From Chloroherpeton thalassium ATCC 35110 (GTDB lineage: Bacteria > Bacteroidota > Chlorobiia > Chlorobiales > Chloroherpetonaceae): a stretch of DNA of 64,000 bases. Below are positions 1 to 8,141 of the stretch, one piece after another (position 1 is the stretch's first letter; the number at the start of each line of letters is the position of its first letter). The notes under the pieces were generated by a model. That model had not been told where the DNA came from and did no database searches. It was given only the letters and a program-made list of their open reading frames with translations. The DNA is taken from positions 558,001 through 622,000 of the forward strand of contig NC_011026.1 of assembly GCF_000020525.1 (NCBI RefSeq). The letters are read 5' to 3'. The position numbers and the translations under genes were made by a program.

Positions 1-552
1 TGCAAAACGATAAATTTTACCTGAATCCTGAGGAACTTCCGATACTTTCCCTACTGCTTTTTGTGTTTCAACGGCCTTCTTCTTGGCTGGCGGAATCACA
101 TACTGCGATACGGGATACAGCACGCTGATGCCAAGTAACGTTGCCATTCCAGCAACAATTTTTTCAAGAAACCCACGACGCTCTGCTCTAAACTCGACTG
201 TTTCAGAAACAACAGCGCTACTGTTCGAATCAATATTTCCTAATCTCATAGTTGTTGTGTTAAGCGATGTTGACTTTCTTGAAAAAACACCTGAACTTGA
301 AGTTTCAGAGGTTTTTTCAACTTGATTTTTTTCCTTTGGCTCTGCTTTTTGCTCTTTTGGGGTTTCGTCCCCAGTTGCACTATTACTAAGCCGTACAGCT
401 TCTTTTGTAACTTTCCCCATAAAATTGCGTCTCATTCCAAAAGAAGTGGCTTCGTCACTTCCCGAATCTATTGAGCCGGAAAACTCTGAAGGCGATTCGG
501 GCATATCACCAAGTCGAACTTCATTATCGTACTTAGCAGCATTCCTGCCCAT
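1..552 (-). CDS. petC: Rieske iron-sulfur protein, N-terminal part (runs off the left edge)
   Basis: On the minus strand an open frame of 184 codons runs from ATG at 552 through the window edge. Residues 1-120 are hydrophilic and rich in Ser, Glu and Lys. They are followed by a twin-arginine-like motif (ERRGFLEK, residues 124-131), a hydrophobic anchor (about 131-150), then YVIPPAKKK and KVSEVPQDSGKIYRF, the signature start of Rieske subunits of bc1/b6f-type complexes. In green sulfur bacteria this protein works with cytochrome b in quinol oxidation at the cytoplasmic membrane. The [2Fe-2S]-binding CxH motifs lie beyond the edge, so they cannot be checked. A good Shine-Dalgarno (AAGGAG, 558-563) sits 5 nt before the ATG. 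The long N-terminal extension ahead of the anchor is unusual. The next gene, outside the window, would be expected to be cytochrome b. Confidence 0.8.
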   Translation of the reverse strand, partial: MGRNAAKYDNEVRLGDMPESPSEFSGSIDSGSDEATSFGMRRNFMGKVTKEAVRLSNSATGDETPKEQKAEPKEKNQVEKTSETSSSGVFSRKSTSLNTTTMRLGNIDSNSSAVVSETVEFRAERRGFLEKIVAGMATLLGISVLYPVSQYVIPPAKKKAVETQKAVGKVSEVPQDSGKIYRFA

Positions 553-911
553 TCTTTCTCCTTTTTTTGTTTTTAATTGTTTTTCGTTTAGCAAAATCCA
601 CCACGAACTTGAAGTTACTCTTTTTACCGAATTTTAAAAACTCTTTTGTTCATTTTGCTTAAAGAAGTAAAGCGCTCTCTGCGTGCAGGTGGTACTCACA
701 AGAAGACTTCAGGATTTCTTAACAACCCATGACAACCTTGATTTGCGCCAACAAACGCAAATCAATTGCGTATTAAGGTAACCCGATTTTTACTTTTTTG
801 CAAATAGACCGCGTTGCACTGCTCAGATTAAAAACACAAGTCTTCTCAATTTTTTGAAATGAACACCAGGCTGCGCGCTTTCTATCTTTTTAAAAGACAG
901 CGAAGCGATCG
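553..911. other. Intergenic region upstream of the Rieske gene
   Basis: No protein-coding frame is convincing here. It holds the Rieske Shine-Dalgarno at its left end and a perfect 10-bp inverted repeat (738-747/756-765, 8-nt loop), about 190 bp before the Rieske ATG. The 3' end of the DinB-like gene lies just to the right; I see no strong terminator for it. Confidence 0.5.
738..765. repeat. 10-bp perfect inverted repeat upstream of Rieske gene
   Basis: Arms TTGATTTGCG (738-747) and CGCAAATCAA (756-765) flank an 8-nt loop. Neither side has a T-run, so it is not a typical terminator. It may be an operator or a stem in the 5' leader of the minus-strand Rieske transcript. Confidence 0.6.
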
Positions 912-1433
912 TCAAGCACCCCAAAGCATTCCCGTGTGCATCGGCTTTCCCTGCAATTTCAAATAATAAAAAAGCTGCCCTTTATGTTGAACCAAATGCT
1001 CCACGCATTGAAGCATACGATAGCCGAGCAGCATTGGCACAGGATGCCATGGCGCCGTCAAAAGTTTTGTGTCCAACGCCTGATCCGTACATTTTTCGAG
1101 CATTTCGTACATGAGCGATTTGTCTTCTGCCAACAATTTTTTGGCTTCTTCCACATTCTGAACCGATGCCAATCGCTCAGCCGATGCAATGGCATGGCCT
1201 TTCATTTTACTCGGGTCAACATTTTCCGGCAAGCCCCAATCGCCTGTCACGAGCCCGCGACAGCCAGCCCCGCACGAGCGCGAAAGATGAAAAAGCAATT
1301 GCCCGACTGTCATCCAATTTTCACCAGAATTTGGCTTCCAATTCAATGCGTTCTCATCCACATGCCCCAAAAGCCTTTCAGTCGCTTTGTAGGCAGGCGC
1401 TGCTTCAGCCGAAATCAATTCACGCCAATTCAT
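912..1433 (-). CDS. DinB-like (DUF664-type) four-helix metalloprotein
   Basis: The 173-residue product starts at the ATG at 1433, which has an AAGGAA ribosome-binding site 6-7 nt upstream. An upstream in-frame start would add 24 residues without a better site. The DinB/YfiT-like superfamily is a four-helix bundle with a three-His metal site. Candidate ligands here are His49 (LLFHLSRS) and His146/His150 (EHLVQHKGQ), in the expected spacing. Members include thiol-dependent transferases and many of unknown function, so no substrate can be named. It lies upstream of the Rieske gene on the same strand with a 360-bp gap and is probably independent. Confidence 0.75.
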   Translation of the reverse strand: MNWRELISAEAAPAYKATERLLGHVDENALNWKPNSGENWMTVGQLLFHLSRSCGAGCRGLVTGDWGLPENVDPSKMKGHAIASAERLASVQNVEEAKKLLAEDKSLMYEMLEKCTDQALDTKLLTAPWHPVPMLLGYRMLQCVEHLVQHKGQLFYYLKLQGKPMHTGMLWGA

Positions 1434-1639
1434 AGCTTTGTTCCTTTTGTTTATGTTAGTTTGGGAGTGCGCGATCATTCCGATGTACTTTTCAGAATGG
1501 TTCAAAATTCGTTTTTTTTACCTCAAATAAAAAAACAGCCTGCTTTCTTTCCACAAAAGATTTCACGCATCGCTGCTGATTATCTGCTCGGCTTGTTTTA
1601 TTTTCTCGCAAAAATTAACTGATTTTATCAAAATTGACT

Positions 1640-2569
1640 ATGCCTAAAATCGCAACCATTGATATTGGGACAAACACGGCTTTGCTGCTTATTGCTGAAT
1701 TTGACTTGGCAACCAAGCAGTTACACACAATTCTTAACCAAATCGAAGTCGTTAGACTTGGCCAAGGCGTTGATAAAGAGCGTCGGATTACAGCCGAATC
1801 CATCAGTCGGCTTGTTTTGGCAATGGCCAAGTTTAAATCTACCATTCAAGCACACGGCGTGGAAAAAACTTACGCGGTTGCAACCAGCGCCATGCGCGAT
1901 GCCCAGAATCGCGATGATGTGATTCAAACGGTGCAGGAACAAACCGGCATTGACATTGAACTGCTTAAGGGAGAAGCAGAAGCCGACATGACCTTTCTTG
2001 GCGCAACCATTGGTTGGAGAAACTTGCCGAAAAAATTTCTTGTCATCGACATCGGCGGCGGCAGTACGGAAATCGCACTTGGCGACCAAAACGGCATCAT
2101 CGATGGCGTCAGTCTCAATATCGGCGCGGTAAGATTGGTGGAGCGCTGCTTTAGCACAATTCCGCCAAAGCCGGCTGAACTTGAAGCGGCCAAAGACATT
2201 ATCACGAAGGCCTTAAGCGCACCGCTTTCTCGATTCATCCAAGGACGCGAAAGTGTTTTTGCAGTTGCTGGCACACCTGCCACACTTGCAAAAGTCATTC
2301 AAAAACTTCCCGATTTTCTCCCCGATCGAATTCACGGTTTTGAATTGACTTACGCTCATGTTCACTCGTTGCTTGACGCATTCAGCAAAAGCACAACTGA
2401 GCAGATTTTGGAAATGGGCGTAGAGCCAGGCCGCGAAGACTTGATTGTTGTGGGAACGATGATTTTACACCAATTCATGAGAATTTTCGGCGTGCCTTCG
2501 GTTCGCGTTAGCATTCAAGGACTTCGCTACGGTGTTGCAGCAAGAAAAGCGAATGAATTCCTTAAATAA
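1640..2569 (+). CDS. Ppx/GppA-family exopolyphosphatase or pppGpp phosphatase
   Basis: The 309-residue protein has the ASKHA-fold phosphate-binding motifs: IDIGTNTALLL at the N-terminus, the catalytic GEAEA loop (Glu113 is the likely general base) and DIGGGSTE at 137-144. It ends after the phosphatase core and lacks the C-terminal HD-like domain of long Ppx proteins, so it is the short type. The expected reaction is removal of terminal phosphate from polyphosphate or hydrolysis of pppGpp to ppGpp; sequence alone does not separate these. A TTG two codons upstream is a weaker start than the ATG at 1640. A RelA/SpoT gene lies elsewhere in the window. Confidence 0.88.
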   Translation: MPKIATIDIGTNTALLLIAEFDLATKQLHTILNQIEVVRLGQGVDKERRITAESISRLVLAMAKFKSTIQAHGVEKTYAVATSAMRDAQNRDDVIQTVQEQTGIDIELLKGEAEADMTFLGATIGWRNLPKKFLVIDIGGGSTEIALGDQNGIIDGVSLNIGAVRLVERCFSTIPPKPAELEAAKDIITKALSAPLSRFIQGRESVFAVAGTPATLAKVIQKLPDFLPDRIHGFELTYAHVHSLLDAFSKSTTEQILEMGVEPGREDLIVVGTMILHQFMRIFGVPSVRVSIQGLRYGVAARKANEFLK

Positions 2570-2703
2570 ATAGCGTTAGTTTATTTTCACCAAAAGAGCC
2601 AGAACTTGTTAGGGCGCATTCTGAATGGCAGGTGAAAATTTTTTAATGCGCAGAAAGTTATTCGGTTTATTTTTTATAAATTCGCCGTCTAAATGAAGAT
2701 TTT

Positions 2704-2724
2704 CCTAATTTATTTAGGTTTTTT
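2704..2724 (+). terminator. Weak rho-independent terminator candidate
   Basis: CCTAA/TTAGG stem (2704-2708/2714-2718) followed by six T. The stem is short and AT-rich, so support is modest. Confidence 0.3.
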
Positions 2725-2788
2725 GCGTTCTACTTTCATTGCTTGCGCTTGTTTTCTAACACGTGTTTTATATATTCCCGCCCGACGT

Positions 2789-2816
2789 TTGCTGTTAAAT
2801 TTGTGTTTTGTATATT
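2789..2816 (+). promoter_or_regulatory. Sigma70-like promoter candidate for the response regulator
   Basis: TTGCTG (-35-like) and TATATT (-10-like) are 16 bp apart. The predicted transcript would start near 2823, just at the first stem of the structured leader. Confidence 0.45.
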
Positions 2817-3090
2817 AAGAAAAGGTAAGTCCTCAAGAGGATGAAGTTATATGCTCGGCTTACCGATCTTTTCTTAGGAAAAGATGTTTTGTGGACTAAT
2901 GCCAATTTTATGAATGTTGATTGTTTACGCTTAACACAACAAATTTGGGGGTTGCTTTTTAACAACTTCTTACGAAGTTCGAATTATCAACAGATCAAGA
3001 ACAACATTTTGTTCTTTCGCGCTATTATTATCTTCTCGTACATTCTGCTCTCTTTCCAAGAAACACCAACAACTAATCAACTAAACATAT

Positions 3091-3774
3091 ATGAATCCGC
3101 GAACTATACTTATTGCTGATGATGAATCTCAGTACGTATCGTGGTTACGAACGCGCCTTGAACAAGAGGGATATAATATTGTTTGGGCTCGTGATGCAGC
3201 TGAAACGCTTGCTCATCTTTCACAAAAGCCTGAAGTTGTCCTTCTCGATTTAATGAACGACTCCAATGGCTTAGAGCTTTGCCGTCAGCTCCGTGCGTTG
3301 CCTGAGGGAAAGTCCGTTCCGATTATCATGCTTGCCAGCAAAAGTGAAGAATCGGATGAAGTGCTTGGCCTTGAGCTTGGCGCCGATGATTTTTTGAGCA
3401 AAACGACAAGTCCAAAGGTGCTTTCTGCACGTATTAAAAATGTGCTGAAGCGCTATCATGTTAATGCTCGTGAGGAATTGACTCGTCTTAAAATTGGCGA
3501 TCTCGAAATCGACCGCAGTTCGCACACCGTGCGCCTCGATGAAAAAGATATTTTCTTGCCTCGTAAGGAATTTGAACTGCTTTGGATTTTAGCCACAAAC
3601 AAAGGCAAAGTTTTTTCTCGTGAAATGTTGCTTCGCCGCGTTTGGGGTGAAAATATTTATGTGACAGATCGCACGGTCGATGTGCATATTTGCAAAGTTC
3701 GTCAACGTCTTGGAAAATTTGGCGAAGATGCGATTGAAACCATTAAAGGGGTTGGCTATCGCTTAAAGTTTTAA
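3091..3774 (+). CDS. OmpR/PhoB-family response regulator (orphan)
   Basis: A receiver domain (residues 1-120) is followed by a winged-helix DNA-binding domain (130-227) ending in the typical TIKGVGYRLKF. The acidic pair Asp10/Asp11 and the phosphoacceptor Asp53 (LLDLMND) are present. The conserved Lys is Lys104, but it is followed by Thr (KTTSP) rather than the usual cis-proline (KP), which may alter the activation switch. No histidine kinase is adjacent, so this is an orphan regulator. The long hairpin-rich leader suggests additional control at RNA level. Function as a DNA-binding transcription factor is confident; targets are unknown. Confidence 0.92.
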   Translation: MNPRTILIADDESQYVSWLRTRLEQEGYNIVWARDAAETLAHLSQKPEVVLLDLMNDSNGLELCRQLRALPEGKSVPIIMLASKSEESDEVLGLELGADDFLSKTTSPKVLSARIKNVLKRYHVNAREELTRLKIGDLEIDRSSHTVRLDEKDIFLPRKEFELLWILATNKGKVFSREMLLRRVWGENIYVTDRTVDVHICKVRQRLGKFGEDAIETIKGVGYRLKF

Positions 3775-3790
3775 ATGATTGAATCGTAAA

Positions 3791-3837
3791 TCTTACCGAA
3801 ATTCTTACCGAAATAGTTTAAAATCAGTCCCGGTAAG
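3791..3837. repeat. Tandem 12-bp repeat with inverted copy after the response regulator
   Basis: TCTTACCGAAAT occurs twice back to back (3791-3802, 3803-3814). CGGTAAG (3831-3837) is the inverse of its CTTACCG core, so either copy could pair with it. No T-run follows. The 3775-3925 gap otherwise holds nothing that I recognise. Confidence 0.55.
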
Positions 3838-3925
3838 AGGAATGGTGAATGCAGGGCCTTGCGAAGCCAAGAGCTTTCATCATTCTTTGGCGGGGAGGGG
3901 GAATTTTTTCCTCTTTTCAAAACGC

Positions 3926-4867
3926 CTAAGACACTACGCTTTCAAGAATTTCCAATTCGCAACCTGCCGCAGCTACACCTAATTTAGCTTTCGCCCCAAC
4001 TGGAAGCACATGTTTATGCTTTACATGTCCATAAGAAAGACCTGACATTGCCGAAGCATTTTCTTTCAACGGCGCAACATATCGCGCAAAAACATCTTCC
4101 ATTGTGAGTGACAACTCATGCTTCGGTATCGCATTGGTAAATTGGCCAAAGATCAAACCGGAAAGATGCGCTAAAATATTTGCGTTTTCCAACTGAGAGA
4201 GCAGTCTATCAACCCGATAAGGTTCTTCTCCAATATCTTCAGCAAAAAAAATGGCATCGTCCAGCTTTGGCATAAATTCCGTGCCAACCAAAACTGAACA
4301 AAGCGAAAGATTGCCACCAAATAAGCGCCCGATTGCGATGCCTTCTTTCAGCGGCTTTCGCTCATGCAAAGGATGGTTTTCAATGTGACCAAAAACATCC
4401 GGGATTGTGATCATTTTCCAAAAAGCTTCAAACGCATAGACATCGGTATTGGCAAAATCGGTCGTCAGCATTGGGGCGGAAAAAGTAATTAATCCTGTTT
4501 TGGCAAAAATAGCCAGGGAAAGTGCGGTAATATCGGAGTAGCCCGCCAAAATTTTCGGGTTGCGGGCAATCAAATCGTAATCTAAAAGCTTCAAGATGCG
4601 CGGCGACCCGTATCCACCTCGCAAACAAAAAATAGCCGTCACGTCCGGGTCGGCAAACATGCGGTTCAAGTCTTCGGCTCGTTCTTCGTCCGTGCCAGCC
4701 AAGTAGCCGTATGCCTTCCGAATGTGCGCCCCGTATTTGACCCAATAACCTTGCGATTCCAAATAGTGCGCAGCTTGCTCTATTTTTTCAACATTTTCAA
4801 TCGGGCTTGCCGGCGCAACCAATCCGATGACATCTCCCGGCGCTAAGCGTTTGGGTTTTAAAACCAT
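3926..4867 (-). CDS. LD-carboxypeptidase (peptidase S66 family)
   Basis: The 313-residue protein matches the S66 family in full length. The N-terminal half has the nucleophile elbow GYSDITAL with Ser111. The C-terminal half has Glu210 (FAEDIGEEPYRVDR) and His281 (GHVKHKHVLPVG), completing the Ser-Glu-His triad. These enzymes cleave the L,D bond of tetrapeptides during murein recycling in the cytoplasm; MccF-like members cleave microcin C. There is no signal peptide, in keeping with a cytoplasmic recycling role. It lies downstream of atpDC on the same strand but behind a strong terminator, so it is probably transcribed separately. Confidence 0.9.
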   Translation of the reverse strand: MVLKPKRLAPGDVIGLVAPASPIENVEKIEQAAHYLESQGYWVKYGAHIRKAYGYLAGTDEERAEDLNRMFADPDVTAIFCLRGGYGSPRILKLLDYDLIARNPKILAGYSDITALSLAIFAKTGLITFSAPMLTTDFANTDVYAFEAFWKMITIPDVFGHIENHPLHERKPLKEGIAIGRLFGGNLSLCSVLVGTEFMPKLDDAIFFAEDIGEEPYRVDRLLSQLENANILAHLSGLIFGQFTNAIPKHELSLTMEDVFARYVAPLKENASAMSGLSYGHVKHKHVLPVGAKAKLGVAAAGCELEILESVVS

Positions 4868-4878
4868 CTCTCTTTTAT

Positions 4879-4927
4879 AAAAAATGAAGGGCTACCAAAA
4901 CCCACCCGAAGATGTTTTTGGTAGCCC
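4879..4927 (-). terminator. Strong rho-independent terminator of atpDC
   Basis: A 12-bp perfect stem (4889-4900 with 4916-4927) is followed on the minus strand by a T-rich tract (complement of 4879-4884). Confidence 0.9.
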
Positions 4928-4955
4928 AAAATCAAATATAGACCGGACGACCTAC

Positions 4956-5216
4956 TTAGTTAATTTTTTCCGCCAAAAGGATTGCTTTATTGTCGCTTAC
5001 TTCAAAAAAGCCGTCGCTTAGCGAATACGTCTGTTCGGATTTATTCGGCAAAACAAGTTTTACTTCTCCCGTACCGAGCGAAGCCAGCATCGGCGCGTGG
5101 TCTCTCATTACCTGAAAAGACCCATAATCTCCCGGTGCCGTAACGCTGACGACTTTGCCGCTGAAAACACTTTCCTCAGGCGTCACCAAGTCCAATTCAA
5201 AAGAGTTATCGGCCAT
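4956..5216 (-). CDS. atpC: F1Fo ATP synthase epsilon subunit
   Basis: The 86-residue product corresponds to the N-terminal beta-sandwich of epsilon: LDLVTPEESVFSGKV, GDYGSFQVMRDHAPMLASL and FEVSDNKAILLAEKIN. It lacks the C-terminal two-helix arm found in about 130-residue epsilons, so it cannot insert a helical brake into the beta/gamma interface in the usual way. Green sulfur bacteria are known to carry short epsilons. It lies 5 bp after atpD in a two-gene operon, with the remaining F1Fo genes elsewhere, a known Chlorobi arrangement. Confidence 0.93.
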   Translation of the reverse strand: MADNSFELDLVTPEESVFSGKVVSVTAPGDYGSFQVMRDHAPMLASLGTGEVKLVLPNKSEQTYSLSDGFFEVSDNKAILLAEKIN

Positions 5217-5221
5217 AGTTC

Positions 5222-6637
<1,416 letters not shown>

Positions 6638-6666
6638 TTAATAGTTTAGGTTTTTGTGAGACTTCC

Positions 6667-6686
6667 AAAAAGAGCGGCACCTCTTT
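6667..6686 (-). terminator. Possible weak terminator after tRNA-Thr
   Basis: On the minus strand AAAGAG-GTGCCG-CTCTTT forms a 6-bp stem followed by two more T. It lies between tRNA-Thr and atpD. Confidence 0.4.
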
Positions 6687-6705
6687 GCCTCATTCTAATT
6701 AATCG

Positions 6706-6778
6706 AGCCACCTGCGGGACTCGAACCCGCGACCTACAATTTACGAAACTGTTGCTCTACCGACTGAGCTAAAGTGGC
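6706..6778 (-). tRNA. tRNA-Thr (anticodon CGU)
   Basis: The minus strand folds as a cloverleaf: acceptor GCCACTT/AGGTGGC, D-arm GCTC/GAGC, anticodon stem ACAGT/ATTGT with loop TTCGTAA (anticodon CGT in DNA), and T-arm GCGGG/CCCGC with loop TTCGAGT. It would read ACG codons. CCA is not encoded, so it must be added after transcription. Confidence 0.95.
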
Positions 6779-7078
6779 CTAATCTGGTGTTTCCGGCTCT
6801 TTTTAAAGCCACGTTACAGTGGGCATGGAATATATGATTTGTTTTTAGTTTCTCAAAGTTTACCAATAGAAGTTCGCTAAAATAACACACTTTCATTTGT
6901 TTTGCTGCTGGCTGCAACGCAGATTTTAACGTTAGAAATGCCAGAATTTGCCACTTCATTTTTTTGGAAATTAACAATGAAGCGTGTGTTTCGCCGTTCC
7001 AAAACGTTATCTATCTAACGTTTCTTATCGTATGACTATTTATGTGGAAAACATGAACATTAAAAACTGAGGGAATAT
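6779..7078. other. Intergenic region between tRNA-Thr and amrS
   Basis: No gene is apparent. It contains the palindrome TAACGTTA (6927-6934) and an 8-bp inverted repeat AAACGTTA/TAACGTTT (7002-7009/7016-7023, loop TCTATC) about 55 bp before the amrS start. Confidence 0.4.
7002..7023. repeat. Inverted repeat AAACGTTA/TAACGTTT upstream of amrS
   Basis: Perfect 8-bp arms with a 6-nt spacer. The core TAACGTTA also occurs as a palindrome at 6927-6934, so the pair could be a protein-binding site. No T-run follows. Confidence 0.45.
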
Positions 7079-8131
7079 ATGATAATTCCAAAATTAGACA
7101 CCGATGTTTATGGAAAAGTTGCTCAGTACTGGAGGCCGCTGCACAACAACAGAGTTCAATGCACCCTTTGCCCGCGCTTATGTAATATTCCTGATGGCGC
7201 TCGCGGATTTTGCTATGTAAGAGAAAACATCAATGGCACCCTTTACCTGACCTCTTATGGCCATGCCATAGGCTTCAACTGCGATCCGATTGAGAAAAAG
7301 CCGTTTTACCATTTTTACCCTGGCTCTAAAATTTACAGTTTTGGCCTTATCGGCTGCAATATGGCTTGCATGTTTTGCCAAAACTGGCATCTAACCAAAT
7401 ATTTTCCGCCTGTTTATGAAAAGCGCACATATGCCCCGCAAGATATTCTGTACCGTGCTGTAAAAAATGACTGCATTGGACTGGCCTTTACTTACAACGA
7501 ACCAATTACCTCAGCGGAGTGGCTCGCTGTTTTAGCCCATGAAGCCAAAGAGCAAGGCATGAAATCCGTGATGGTTTCAAATGGCTACATTAATCCTGAG
7601 GCAAGGGAAACATTATTCAAAAATATAGATGCAGTCAATATCGATTTAAAGGGCTTTAACGATTTTTTTTATCAGCGATTAACTCATTCGCATCTTCAGC
7701 CCGTTTTGGACACGCTGGAATGGCTGGTTCATGAAACCAACATTTGGGTAGAAATTACCAACCTCATCATCCCAAGCAAAAATGACAGCGCCGCGGCAAT
7801 CGCGCAGCTCACCGAATATGTGGCGACGCGCTTAAGCCCGTTAATTCCCATTCACTTCAATGCGTTTCATCCCGATTTCAAAATGATGGATTTGCCGAAA
7901 ACGCCTTTTGAAACGCTGGAAAAGGCACGAGACATCGCATTGAAAAACGGCTTAAATCATGTTTATATTGGAAATGCCCTTTCTGATGAAAGCGCTCTGG
8001 CCAAACAAACATACTGCGCCACATGCGGCGAGGTTCTAATTCGACGCAGCCAATTTGACACCGTTGATGTTTTACTGAAAGATGGCCATTGCCCAAATTG
8101 CGGCGCTGTGTTAAATGGCCTTTTTAACTAA
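7079..8131 (+). CDS. amrS: AmmeMemoRadiSam system radical SAM enzyme
   Basis: The 350-residue protein carries an N-terminal cysteine cluster (C28, C31, C35, C45 in QCTLCPRLC...GFC), the radical SAM motif CNMACMFC (C93, C97, C100) for the [4Fe-4S] cluster, and a C-terminal zinc-ribbon with two CxxC pairs (CATC, CPNC). This is the order seen in the AmmeMemoRadiSam (AmrS) family, once annotated as pyruvate formate-lyase activating-like. Its substrate is not firmly established. The next gene encodes the Memo-family partner AmrB 10 bp downstream, supporting the assignment. The AMMECR1-domain partner is not in this window. Confidence 0.9.
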   Translation: MIIPKLDTDVYGKVAQYWRPLHNNRVQCTLCPRLCNIPDGARGFCYVRENINGTLYLTSYGHAIGFNCDPIEKKPFYHFYPGSKIYSFGLIGCNMACMFCQNWHLTKYFPPVYEKRTYAPQDILYRAVKNDCIGLAFTYNEPITSAEWLAVLAHEAKEQGMKSVMVSNGYINPEARETLFKNIDAVNIDLKGFNDFFYQRLTHSHLQPVLDTLEWLVHETNIWVEITNLIIPSKNDSAAAIAQLTEYVATRLSPLIPIHFNAFHPDFKMMDLPKTPFETLEKARDIALKNGLNHVYIGNALSDESALAKQTYCATCGEVLIRRSQFDTVDVLLKDGHCPNCGAVLNGLFN

Positions 8132-8141
8132 AAAAAGAGTT

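Larger units (their letters stand above)
2570..3090 (+). other. Non-coding region with promoter and hairpin-rich leader
   Basis: This 520-bp gap lacks a credible gene. A 5-bp hairpin followed by six T (2704-2724) may end the phosphatase transcript. A sigma70-like promoter (TTGCTG 2789-2794, 16 bp, TATATT 2811-2816) follows. Downstream are several compact inverted repeats: GGTAAG/CTTACC (2825-2830/2860-2865) enclosing TCCT-CAAG-AGGA; an 8-bp perfect hairpin with TTAG loop (2867-2886); a 6-bp hairpin with TTAC loop (2964-2979); and a 7-bp hairpin (2997-3016). The pattern suggests a structured 5' leader of about 270 nt for the response-regulator gene. Confidence 0.5.

Noticed and set aside
936-1622. 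Long plus-strand frame opposite the DinB-like gene
   Set aside because: It is the antisense of a protein with recognisable metal-site motifs; its composition is not protein-like and there is no ribosome-binding site.
2823-3020. Identity of the structured leader as a known riboswitch or 6S/tmRNA/SRP RNA
   Set aside because: No consensus core of those classes is visible; it stays an unassigned structured element.
2841-3119. 92-codon frame upstream of the response regulator
   Set aside because: It runs through the hairpin-rich leader, overlaps the regulator start in another frame and has no family resemblance.
3779-3982. Short plus-strand frame after the response regulator
   Set aside because: Its SYRN repeats simply come from the tandem DNA repeat; it runs into the 3' end of the LD-carboxypeptidase gene.
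6741-6977. Minus-strand frame overlapping tRNA-Thr
   Set aside because: It passes through the tRNA gene; no ribosome-binding site and no recognisable domain.
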